24,197 bases of DNA, from NCBI GenBank assembly GCA_945872285.1, contig CAMBZR010000055.1:1-24197 (forward strand), written 5' to 3'. A program made the translations under genes and the position numbers. The notes beneath the pieces were generated by a model. That model worked only from the letters and a program-made list of their open reading frames with translations. It did no database searches and was not told where the DNA came from. Shown one piece after another: positions 17,302 to 24,197 of the stretch; position 1 is the first letter of the stretch; the number at the start of each line of letters is the position of its first letter. This stretch comes from Bordetella parapertussis (GTDB taxonomy: Bacteria; Pseudomonadota; Gammaproteobacteria; Burkholderiales; Burkholderiaceae_B).

Positions 17302-17928
17302 ATGACTTTAACTGCCTTGACGTTCACAGATTTAGGCTTGCTTGGACTGGCCTATTTGCTGGGCTCGCTATCCTTTGCTGTCGTGATGAGTCGCGCTTTT
17401 GGTCTGGCGGATCCGCGTACGTATGGCTCGGGCAACCCCGGCGCCACGAATGTGCTGCGTTCGGGTAACAAATGGGCTGCCGGTTTGACGCTTCTGGGCG
17501 ACGCAGCCAAAGGCTGGCTCGCCGTTTGGGCCGCAGGTCAACTCAATACTTCAGCCACTGTGCAAGCCTGCGTGGCGCTCGCAGTGTTTTTGGGTCATCT
17601 GTACCCCATTTTTTTACGCTTTAAAGGAGGCAAAGGGGTCGCGACCGCCTTTGGCGTGATGCTGGCGGTGCAACCCTTGCTCGCACTTATCGCAGCCGTG
17701 ACTTGGTTCTTGGTGGCAAAAATCTTTAAGTATTCATCGCTCGCGGCTTTGTTCAGTGCGGTAGGCGCGCCACTGTTTTATCTGTTAGGAGGCGTGCAAG
17801 GCTGGTGGCGCGCCGAACCCGCTTTCGCGTGGGCCTTATTCATCATCGCTCTTTTTTTGTTGCTCCGGCATCGCAGCAACATCGAGCGCTTGCTTAAAGG
17901 CACCGAACCGCGCGTTGGCAAAAAATAA
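17302..17928 (+). CDS. plsY: acyl-phosphate glycerol-3-phosphate acyltransferase PlsY
   Basis: An inner-membrane enzyme that moves an acyl group from acyl-phosphate to glycerol-3-phosphate, the first step of phospholipid synthesis in the PlsX/PlsY route. The ATG at 17302 (GGAAAT upstream) gives 208 residues and puts the first membrane helix at the N-terminus; reading from 17197 would add 35 basic residues that do not fit the family. The three active-site motifs are visible: GSLSFAVVMSR near 21, YGSGNPGATNVLR near 41 and FLRFKGGKGVAT near 104-115. Five to six hydrophobic segments follow the family topology, and the basic C-terminus (SNIERLLKGTEPRVGKK) is typical. It is convergent with tsaD, with only 12 bases between the stops. 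Confidence 0.96.
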   Translation: MTLTALTFTDLGLLGLAYLLGSLSFAVVMSRAFGLADPRTYGSGNPGATNVLRSGNKWAAGLTLLGDAAKGWLAVWAAGQLNTSATVQACVALAVFLGHLYPIFLRFKGGKGVATAFGVMLAVQPLLALIAAVTWFLVAKIFKYSSLAALFSAVGAPLFYLLGGVQGWWRAEPAFAWALFIIALFLLLRHRSNIERLLKGTEPRVGKK

Positions 17929-17940
17929 GCACAGCTCTGG

Positions 17941-18969
17941 CTAAAGCGTTGCTAAATCCCAGCGAGGATGGACATCAAACCCATGCGTCTGTTGCGACAA
18001 ATCACATAAGCCTCTCTGAACACGCTGAGCCGCCGCAAACGCAATCATGGCGCCGTTATCGGTACAAAGCTCGAGCGGTGGAAAAAACACCTCTATTGTT
18101 TTTTTAGCCAAGCGCTGCGCTAACAACTGGCGCAACAGACGATTGGCGCCAACCCCGCCTGCTACGACCAGTCGTTTTAACCCTGTTTGCTCAAGCGCCG
18201 TGGCCGCCTTTGCGACCAGTACTTCAACAATCGCAAGCTCCGTCGCCGCAGCCAAATCCGCCCGCATCTGGGCGTCAGCTTGGCCTTTGAGCTGGGCGGC
18301 TTTCATTCGCGTCAGCACAGCCGTCTTTAAACCGCTGAAGCTAAAGTCAAGGGTATGGCTGTGCAACATGGGGCGCGGCAACGCGATGCGCAGTGGCTCG
18401 CCCTGCTCTGCCAGCTTAGACAGCGCCGGCCCACCCGGGTAGCCCAGACCCAACAATTTAGCGGTTTTATCAAACGCCTCGCCGGCCGCATCATCAAGAG
18501 TTTCGCCCAACAAGGTGTACTCACCCACGCCGTCCACACGCAACAACTGGGTATGCCCGCCCGAAACCAGCAAAGCAACAAAGGGAAACTCTGGACACGG
18601 AGTGGCCATACGTGGCGAAAGCAAATGGCCTTCAAGGTGATGGATCGGGATCGCAGGCAAATCAAGCGACCAGGCCATCGACTGCGCCACACTGGCGCCC
18701 ACCAATAACGCACCAGCCAAGCCAGGGCCGGCGGTATAGGCAATCGCCCCGACGTCTTGCAAGCTTAATTTGGCCAACGCCAGCACCTGCCGAGTCAAGG
18801 GTATCACCCGCCGTACGTGATCGCGCGAGGCCAGCTCGGGCACGACGCCACCGAACGCCGCATGCATCTCTACTTGCGAGTGCAAGGTGTGCGCCAACAA
18901 CCCACGTTCAGTGCAAACCAGTGCCACACCGGTCTCGTCGCACGAGCTTTCAAAACCCAAGATGATCAT
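17941..18969 (-). CDS. tsaD: tRNA N6-adenosine threonylcarbamoyltransferase
   Basis: The catalytic subunit for t6A formation at position 37 of ANN-decoding tRNAs, working with TsaB, TsaE and TsaC. It has 342 residues, as expected. The N-terminus [17 protein letters not shown] is characteristic of the family. The metal ligands H111 and H115 lie in [11 protein letters not shown], and [22 protein letters not shown] and [12 protein letters not shown] form the ASKHA nucleotide-binding fold. It starts 18 bases after the ABC-F gene on the same strand, so both translation-related genes probably share a transcript. Confidence 0.97.
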   Translation of the reverse strand: MIILGFESSCDETGVALVCTERGLLAHTLHSQVEMHAAFGGVVPELASRDHVRRVIPLTRQVLALAKLSLQDVGAIAYTAGPGLAGALLVGASVAQSMAWSLDLPAIPIHHLEGHLLSPRMATPCPEFPFVALLVSGGHTQLLRVDGVGEYTLLGETLDDAAGEAFDKTAKLLGLGYPGGPALSKLAEQGEPLRIALPRPMLHSHTLDFSFSGLKTAVLTRMKAAQLKGQADAQMRADLAAATELAIVEVLVAKAATALEQTGLKRLVVAGGVGANRLLRQLLAQRLAKKTIEVFFPPLELCTDNGAMIAFAAAQRVQRGLCDLSQQTHGFDVHPRWDLATL

Positions 18970-18987
18970 CGTCTGGTCTCGCGTCGC

Positions 18988-20592
18988 CTAGCCTTCGATC
19001 CCGCGCGAAGCTAAGTACTCTTCGTAAGTACCGCGATAGTCCACTACGGCCCCACCAGCCTGGATCTCCCAGATACGCGTGGCAAGTGTCGACACAAACT
19101 CACGATCATGCGAGACAAAAAATAAGGTGCCGGCGAACTTATCGAGCGCAAGCTGCAAGGATTCGATCGATTCCATATCCAAGTGATTGGTGGGCTCATC
19201 CATCAACAATACGTTGTGACGGCGCAGCATCAGGCGTCCGAAGGACATGCGATTTTTTTCGCCTCCCGAGAGCACATGCGGCTCTTTGGGTAAATCATCG
19301 GCCGAGAACAATAGTCGACCCAAAATCGAGCGAATCTGTTGATCATCGTCGGTTGGCTGACGATAACTTGTCATCCAGTCAAACAGGTTGCTGTCTTTTT
19401 GCAAGAACTGATCAGACACGTCTTGCGCCATATAGCCGGCATCGGTGTTTTCTGACCACTTTAAAGTGCCTCGGTCTGGCGCCAGATCATTGGCCAACAT
19501 GCGCAGCAAGGTGGTTTTACCGGCTCCGTTTGCACCAATGATTGCGATTTTTTCTCCGGCCTCTACCATGGCCGAAAACGCTTTGATCACTAGAGAGTCA
19601 AACGATTTTTGCGCGTGCTCGAGCGCGACCGCTTGACGATGCATCACCTTCAGTATCTCAAATCGAATGAAAGGGTTTTGACGCGACGACGGTTTAACCT
19701 CGACTTGCGCCGCTTTGATTCGATCAATCTGCTTGAGCCGCGAGGTTGCCTGCCGCGCCTTGGACTTATTGGCCGAAAAACGTCGCACAAAATCCTGCAA
19801 CTCAGAGACCCGCTCTTTAGCCTTAGCATTCGCACTTGAAACGCGCTCTCGCGCTTGTGTCGAGGCCAGCATGTAATCGTCGTAGTTGCCGGGATATACC
19901 CGCAACTCTCGAAAATCAAGATCCGCCATGTGCGTGCACACTTGATTTAAAAAATGACGATCGTGGCTGATGATGATCATGGTGCTTTGGTAACCATTCA
20001 ACACATTTTCAAGCCAGCGAATCGTATTGATATCGAGGTTGTTGGTCGGTTCGTCAAGCAGCAACACGTCGGGATTGGAGAACAATGCTTGCGCCAACAA
20101 AACACGAAGCTTCCAGCCAGGCGCGATTTCTCGCATCGGTAACTGATGCTGATCGACCGGAAACTCAAGCCCGAGCAACAGTTCGCCGGCGCGTGCTTCG
20201 GCGGTATAACCGTCATACTCAGCAAATTTTGCCTCAAGATCAGCTGCGCGCATGTAGTCGTCGTCGCTGGCATCAGCGTTTGCATAAATCGCATCGCGCT
20301 GGCTCATCGCCTCCCACATCTCAGTGTGGCCCATCAACACCACGTCAAGCACGCGCAAGTCTTCAAAGGCGAACTGATCTTGTCGCAACTTACCTAGGCG
20401 CAAGCCCGGTTCTAAAAAGACGTTGCCCGCCGTCGACTCAAGATCGCCGCCGATCATTTTCATTAAAGTCGATTTACCTGAGCCGTTTGCGCCAATCAGG
20501 CCATAACGGTTGCCTTCGCCAAACTTGACGTTGACGTTCTCAAAAAGTGGTTTGGGGCCGAACTGGATGGTGAGGTTTGATGCTGTTATCAC
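18988..20592 (-). CDS. ybiT: ABC-F family ATPase, YbiT type
   Basis: A soluble twin-ATPase of the ABC-F group, which acts on the ribosome to influence translation. It has 534 residues and follows E. coli YbiT nearly block for block. Domain 1 has Walker [10 protein letters not shown] at 34-42 and Walker [12 protein letters not shown] at 177-187. Its signature is the degenerate [15 protein letters not shown], normal for YbiT. Domain 2 has GANGAGKTT at about 353-361, signature LSGGEKNRM at 441-449 and [11 protein letters not shown] at 462-472. The interdomain linker is at about 240-305 ([15 protein letters not shown]). There are no membrane segments, so it is not a transporter. The start codon is GTG with little ribosome binding site. 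It is probably co-transcribed with tsaD and is divergent from the symporter gene. Confidence 0.94.
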   Translation of the reverse strand: MITASNLTIQFGPKPLFENVNVKFGEGNRYGLIGANGSGKSTLMKMIGGDLESTAGNVFLEPGLRLGKLRQDQFAFEDLRVLDVVLMGHTEMWEAMSQRDAIYANADASDDDYMRAADLEAKFAEYDGYTAEARAGELLLGLEFPVDQHQLPMREIAPGWKLRVLLAQALFSNPDVLLLDEPTNNLDINTIRWLENVLNGYQSTMIIISHDRHFLNQVCTHMADLDFRELRVYPGNYDDYMLASTQARERVSSANAKAKERVSELQDFVRRFSANKSKARQATSRLKQIDRIKAAQVEVKPSSRQNPFIRFEILKVMHRQAVALEHAQKSFDSLVIKAFSAMVEAGEKIAIIGANGAGKTTLLRMLANDLAPDRGTLKWSENTDAGYMAQDVSDQFLQKDSNLFDWMTSYRQPTDDDQQIRSILGRLLFSADDLPKEPHVLSGGEKNRMSFGRLMLRRHNVLLMDEPTNHLDMESIESLQLALDKFAGTLFFVSHDREFVSTLATRIWEIQAGGAVVDYRGTYEEYLASRGIEG

Positions 20593-20750
20593 GAGAAGCC
20601 AATAGAGTAAATACGTTGGTTACAACTTGAAAAATAAGTATTGAGTGTAACAAGTCAGCACTTTTTGATCTTTTTTGTCCTGCCTTCCCTATCATGCGCA
20701 ACAGATGTCGAAGTACTTTCGGCATTCGTATACAACACTAGGAGATTAGG

Positions 20751-22094
20751 TTGGAGTCACTCACTATTTTATTTCATACTCTCGGGGGCATTGTCTGGGG
20801 CCCCTTCATGCTGGTTTTACTGGTTGGCACAGGTGTCTACCTCACGGCTCGTCTGTTCGGTCTGCAGTTTTGGCTCTTGCCCTACGCACTGCGGCTCGCG
20901 TTTTCGCGCAAAGACCACCCAAGCTATCCGGGCGACATTTCGCAGTTTCAGGCACTCATGACGGCCCTGGCTGCCACAATCGGCACGGGCAACATCGCAG
21001 GAGTCGCCACTGCTGTGGTGCTCGGCGGACCCGGCGCGCTGTTTTGGATGTGGCTCTGCGCGCTTTTTGGCATGGCCACCAAATATGCAGAGGGCTTGCT
21101 CGCCGTTAAATATCGTGTTCAGGACGTCGACGGAAAAATGTCTGGTGGGCCGATGTATTACATCTCGCTGGGCTTGAACATGAAATGGCTCGGTATGCTC
21201 TTTGCCATCTTTGGCATGATTGCAGCGCTAGGCACCGGCGCCTCGGTGCAATCCAATTCGCTGGCTGAGTCGATGCTCTCGAGCTTCGGTGTGCCAGGCT
21301 GGCTGACCGGGGTGGTGCTCACGGCCATCACCGGACTTGTCATTGTCGGCGGCATCAAAAGCATCGCACGCGTCACCTCAGTCATCGTGCCCTTCATGGC
21401 CTTATTCTATTTAGGGGGTGGCCTGGTGATTATCGTGCTCAATATTGAGCTGCTTTGGCCTGCCTTGACCTTGGTGATGACCGATGCCTTCACGGGCAAT
21501 GCCGTGGCAGGTGGGGCGTTGGGCACGGTGATTCGGTATGGGGTGGCGCGCGGCGTCTTTTCAAACGAGGCGGGCTTAGGCACTGCACCGATCGCGGCGG
21601 CGGCGGCAAAGACCGATCAGCCCGTTAAACAGGCGCTGGTTTCTATGACGGGCACCTTTATTGACACCATTATTGTGTGCTCAGTCACTGGCTTGGTATT
21701 GGTCATGGGGGGGATGTATGCCGACGGCAGCACGGGCGCCGCGTTAACCGCGCAAACCTTTGACCGACTCCTGCCCGGGCCTGGCGACTGGATCGTGACA
21801 CTTGGCCTACTCTTTTTTGCCTATTCAACCATTCTTGGCTGGAGCTACTACGGTGAAAAATGCGCACAGTACGTTTTAGGCAAGTGGGTGGTTGTACCCT
21901 ACCGCTGCCTTTACACGGCCTTTGTGATGATCGGCGCGGTGGTCTCACTTGATCTTGTGTGGGCGGTCTCGGATGTCGTGAACGGCCTAATGGCGTTTCC
22001 GAACTTAATCGGACTGTTGTTGTTGTCGGGAGTGGTGGTCAAAGAGACCAAAGCATTTTTACTGACGCTTAAACAAGAGCGCGACAAAGCTTAG
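20751..22094 (+). CDS. alanine/glycine:cation symporter family protein
   Basis: An inner-membrane secondary transporter of the AGCS family (AlsT/DagA type) that takes up alanine or glycine with Na+ or H+. The TTG start at 20751 is supported by AGGAG at 20740-20744 with 6-base spacing. It has 447 residues and about ten hydrophobic segments. Family blocks include ATIGTGNIAGVATAVVLGG near 75-93, SGGPMYYISLGL near 131-142 and GVFSNEAGLGTAPIAAAAAK near 268-287, the last being the family signature. Substrate and coupling ion cannot be fixed from sequence. The upstream region has the 8-base palindrome AAGTACTT at 20711-20718 but no clear promoter hexamers. Confidence 0.94.
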   Translation: MESLTILFHTLGGIVWGPFMLVLLVGTGVYLTARLFGLQFWLLPYALRLAFSRKDHPSYPGDISQFQALMTALAATIGTGNIAGVATAVVLGGPGALFWMWLCALFGMATKYAEGLLAVKYRVQDVDGKMSGGPMYYISLGLNMKWLGMLFAIFGMIAALGTGASVQSNSLAESMLSSFGVPGWLTGVVLTAITGLVIVGGIKSIARVTSVIVPFMALFYLGGGLVIIVLNIELLWPALTLVMTDAFTGNAVAGGALGTVIRYGVARGVFSNEAGLGTAPIAAAAAKTDQPVKQALVSMTGTFIDTIIVCSVTGLVLVMGGMYADGSTGAALTAQTFDRLLPGPGDWIVTLGLLFFAYSTILGWSYYGEKCAQYVLGKWVVVPYRCLYTAFVMIGAVVSLDLVWAVSDVVNGLMAFPNLIGLLLLSGVVVKETKAFLLTLKQERDKA

Positions 22095-22102
22095 GGCGCC
22101 GG

Positions 22103-22135
22103 CACTTAGTACTGGTGCTCATCCAGCACTAAGTG
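22103..22135. terminator. hairpin at the convergent ends of the symporter gene and ldcA
   Basis: CACTTAGT (22103-22110) pairs with ACTAAGTG (22128-22135), and CTGG pairs with CCAG inside, with one A-C mismatch and a 7-base loop. It covers the ldcA stop codon. In the plus direction a T5 run appears only about 9 bases later (22145-22149), so it is at best a weak terminator for the symporter transcript. Confidence 0.35.
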
Positions 22136-23062
22136 TGCAAGACCTTTTTCGGTTGCGAGGCCAACCTTTGCCCCGATCGGAAGCGTCACTTTCATCAAAG
22201 TATGACCAAACGGCAAACCCGTGATCACCGGGATTTTGACTGACTTTCGAAGGTAGGCAATCGCGGCTTTTAAGTCGTAACCGCGGTCGTGTTCAGCCAG
22301 CCGATACTCAGTAAAACCGCCAAGAATCAAGGCCTTTTGTTTAGCCAAAATACCGGCCTGCGCCAGTTGATTGAGCATGCGCTCAACGCGATAGGGGTGC
22401 TCTCCTACGTCTTCAACGAACAGGATGCCACCTTTGATTTTAGGCATATAAGGGGTGCCCAATAGCGACGTGATCATCGCTAAGTTACCTCCCCACAAAA
22501 TCCCACGTCCGTCAACAGCATCTGCATCTTGTGTCTCAAAGCTTAAAATCTCGAGCTCGCCGCGCATGCATTCACCGAAGATCTCTGCCGTCAAACTTTC
22601 AGTTTTTTTACCGCCAAAGTCAAAGCACGCCATCGGGCCGGCATAACTGATCGCTTCGGTCTTGGCCAACAAAGCCAAACTAAAAGCAGTGAAATCACTG
22701 TGCCCGACAAAACGTTTACCCGAGTCTGCAATGGCTTGCCAGTCAAGAGCATCAAGCAAGCGCCCAACGCCATAGCCACCGCGACTGGCCATGACAATGG
22801 GTAATTTTTGCTTGAGTGCACGCGCAAAACCCGCCAAACGTTGCGCCTCGGTGCCGGCAAAGCGCTGCGCTTGATGAAGAACGCCACGATCGAGCGCCAC
22901 CTTAAAGCCCAGCGCAGTCAGACGTGCGCCGGCACGCGTTAAGGCCTCGGGGTCGACCACCGCGCCAGACGGCGAAATCACATAAATACCGCTCGCGTCA
23001 GGCTTGCAATGCTGGTCGTGAACGTGCTCGGCGTGTCCGTGCGGGAGGTTTGCTTTAATCAT
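22106..23062 (-). CDS. ldcA: LD-carboxypeptidase (muramoyltetrapeptide carboxypeptidase), His-rich N-terminus
   Basis: A family S66 serine peptidase that removes the terminal D-Ala from murein tetrapeptides during cytoplasmic peptidoglycan recycling. The ATG at 23060-23062 gives 318 residues. Catalytic blocks are VGHSDFTAF with nucleophile S122, GGILFVEDVGEHPYRVERML at 211-230 containing the active-site glutamate, and LPFGHTLMKVTLPIG with H287. ASRGGYGVGRLL near 92 is also conserved. Unlike E. coli LdcA, a segment of about 25 residues with five His and one Cys at 8-19 (HGHAEHVHDQHC) precedes the core GIYVISPSG. An ATG at 23116 lies inside tadA and is less likely. The start overlaps the tadA stop by 8 bases, suggesting translational coupling. 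There is no signal peptide. Confidence 0.94.
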   Translation of the reverse strand: MIKANLPHGHAEHVHDQHCKPDASGIYVISPSGAVVDPEALTRAGARLTALGFKVALDRGVLHQAQRFAGTEAQRLAGFARALKQKLPIVMASRGGYGVGRLLDALDWQAIADSGKRFVGHSDFTAFSLALLAKTEAISYAGPMACFDFGGKKTESLTAEIFGECMRGELEILSFETQDADAVDGRGILWGGNLAMITSLLGTPYMPKIKGGILFVEDVGEHPYRVERMLNQLAQAGILAKQKALILGGFTEYRLAEHDRGYDLKAAIAYLRKSVKIPVITGLPFGHTLMKVTLPIGAKVGLATEKGLAHLVLDEHQY

Positions 23063-23525
23063 GTTTGATCTCTTTGCTGCGACGTTCTTTGAAAAAATCA
23101 CGCAACGTATCGCCACACGCTTGCGCGAGTATGCCGCCCTGTACTTGCGTCTGATGGTTCAATTGCTTTTCAAGCGCCAGATTTAAGACACTGCCACACA
23201 CCCCGGTTTTAGGATCGGGCGCACCGAACACCACGCGTGCAAGGCGGGCATGCAACATTGCCCCCAGGCACATCGCACAGGGCTCAAGGGTGACGTATAA
23301 CGAGGCGCCTGGAAGCCGGTAGTTTTGTACTCGCTTCGCGCCAAGACGCAAGGCAACAATCTCGGCATGGGCGGTTGGATCGTGATCAATAATCGTGCGG
23401 TTAAAACCCGTGGCAAGCAACTGCCCCTGCGCATCGATTAGCACCGCGCCCACCGGCACCTCGCCGAGCTGCTGCGCCTGCGCGGCTTGCGCTAAGGCCA
23501 GTTGCATCCAGGCAATGTCAGCCAC
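23055..23525 (-). CDS. tadA: tRNA-specific adenosine deaminase
   Basis: Deaminates A34 of tRNA-Arg(ACG) to inosine. It has 156 residues, normal for TadA. The zinc and catalytic motifs are clear: PTAHAEIVALR with H53 and the proton-shuttling E55, and EPCAMCLGAM with C83 and C86. The start is a GTG at 23523-23525 that overlaps the stop of the upstream HAD gene by 8 bases; the alternative ATG at 23507 would cut into the first helix (AWMQLAL). No ribosome binding site is evident, in keeping with translational coupling. The next gene, ldcA, overlaps its end in the same way. Confidence 0.95.
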   Translation of the reverse strand: MADIAWMQLALAQAAQAQQLGEVPVGAVLIDAQGQLLATGFNRTIIDHDPTAHAEIVALRLGAKRVQNYRLPGASLYVTLEPCAMCLGAMLHARLARVVFGAPDPKTGVCGSVLNLALEKQLNHQTQVQGGILAQACGDTLRDFFKERRSKEIKHD

Positions 23526-24197
23526 GATATAAACGGGCCTTAAGCGCGACGCGCGACGCCAAACTGGTTAAGGCCTCTTCAAGCCATTGATACAGTTCGG
23601 CATCGGCGTCATAACGCGCCTGATTTAAGTTCGACACGCGCCCGTCTTCAATAAAGCCCCAAGCTCGACTACGTTTGTCGCGATGTTTAGGATCCCAGAC
23701 GCCGAAGGCGAAGCCTCCAGAACTGCGGATCAACGAAAAGCATGGGATGTCTGTGTAGCCATCACCCACGAACACCATTTGATCGAACGGCACGCGCAAA
23801 CGATCTTCGGCGACCTTACGATTTACCTCAAAGGGCTTGCCTATAAACGCTGGCCCCACAATCCCTTTTTGAATCTGAAACAGGTAGCGTGTTTTGTCAG
23901 TGAAGCTCACGATGCGTTTCGGAAAACTAATCGCACCCTGTTGATCATAGACAAATTCAGACGCCCAGATACCCGTAAATTCGTGCGCAATTGTGGTGTG
24001 TCGCACCACATCACCAATGCCGCTTGAAATCAGATAAAACTCAAGCTGCACCTGAGGATGGGTCTGGCGCACTTGTTCGCGCAGGCGACTAAACAAGGTC
24101 TGTACGCCCGCGTGCAAAGGGAGAGTCTGCCCCCATTGCTGTAATTTTTTTTCGGTAATGAGACCATGTGTTTGCTCGCGCGACAGTGCGATCATCT
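23518..24197 (-). CDS. HAD-superfamily hydrolase (phosphatase), N-terminus beyond window edge
   Basis: About 226 codons of the C-terminal part are visible and the frame stays open to the right edge. An ATG at 24195 is probably internal, because the nucleophile motif DxDxT expected near the N-terminus is not present. Visible motifs are FYLISSGIGDVV (motif II serine region), IGKPFEVNRK (motif III lysine) and FVGDGYTDIP (motif IV acidic pair). The overall pattern resembles phosphoserine phosphatase-like HAD enzymes, but the substrate is unknown. The region after the core (DPKHRDKRSRAWGF and an acidic tail) has no assigned role. It overlaps tadA by 8 bases and is probably in one operon with tadA and ldcA. 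Confidence 0.85.
   Translation of the reverse strand, partial: MIALSREQTHGLITEKKLQQWGQTLPLHAGVQTLFSRLREQVRQTHPQVQLEFYLISSGIGDVVRHTTIAHEFTGIWASEFVYDQQGAISFPKRIVSFTDKTRYLFQIQKGIVGPAFIGKPFEVNRKVAEDRLRVPFDQMVFVGDGYTDIPCFSLIRSSGGFAFGVWDPKHRDKRSRAWGFIEDGRVSNLNQARYDADAELYQWLEEALTSLASRVALKARLYRG

Noticed and set aside
23063..23116. LdcA start at 23116 adding 18 residues
   Set aside because: It would lie well inside tadA; the ATG at 23062 overlaps the tadA stop in the usual coupled manner.

Overview
The window looks like ordinary chromosome from a betaproteobacterium of the order Burkholderiales, most like the Alcaligenaceae/Bordetella group. This rests on protein flavour and gene order (nadE-glnB, surE-pcm-nlpD, fdo-fdhE-selA) and a mid-50s GC content judged by eye. 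The assignment is inference. I see no insertion sequence, phage gene, CRISPR array, tRNA or rRNA. Coding density is very high and no gene-free stretch exceeds 300 bases.

Region 1 (1-6660, minus strand) is a formate-oxidation and selenocysteine block. Transcription runs fdoG-fdoH-fdoI-fdhE-selA. fdoG encodes the catalytic subunit of a membrane-bound, TAT-exported formate dehydrogenase. It is one gene of 1020 residues read through an in-frame UGA (5945-5947) as selenocysteine, with a SECIS-like hairpin directly after it. fdoH is the four-cluster iron-sulfur subunit, fdoI the cytochrome b subunit, and fdhE the assembly factor. selA, cut by the left edge, makes the selenocysteinyl-tRNA needed to decode fdoG. 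A good sigma70-type promoter lies before fdoG, and two strong hairpins separate fdoI from fdhE.

Region 2 (6661-10391, minus strand) is nadE-glnB-ggt: glutamine-dependent NAD synthetase, a PII nitrogen sensor, and, beyond a terminator hairpin, a cytoplasmic gamma-glutamyltransferase-like enzyme. Region 3 holds argH (plus strand) and rlmD (minus strand), whose stop codons overlap.

Region 4 (13220-17164, minus strand) is a compact operon surE-pcm-nlpD-exonuclease-DUF3106-like protein, closed by a clear intrinsic terminator. rpoS, which follows nlpD in many proteobacteria, is absent here. Region 5 is plsY (plus), then the YbiT-type ABC-F ATPase gene followed by tsaD (both minus), and an alanine/glycine:cation symporter (plus). 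Region 6 (22106-24197, minus strand) is an overlapping trio: a HAD phosphatase cut by the right edge, tadA and ldcA.

Almost all genes are recognisable housekeeping or respiratory genes. I did not find convincing evidence of a wholly new system. The most informative features are the selenoprotein with its linked decoding gene, the PII-NadE pairing, the rpoS-less nlpD locus, several candidate leaderless starts, and a histidine-rich extension on LdcA.
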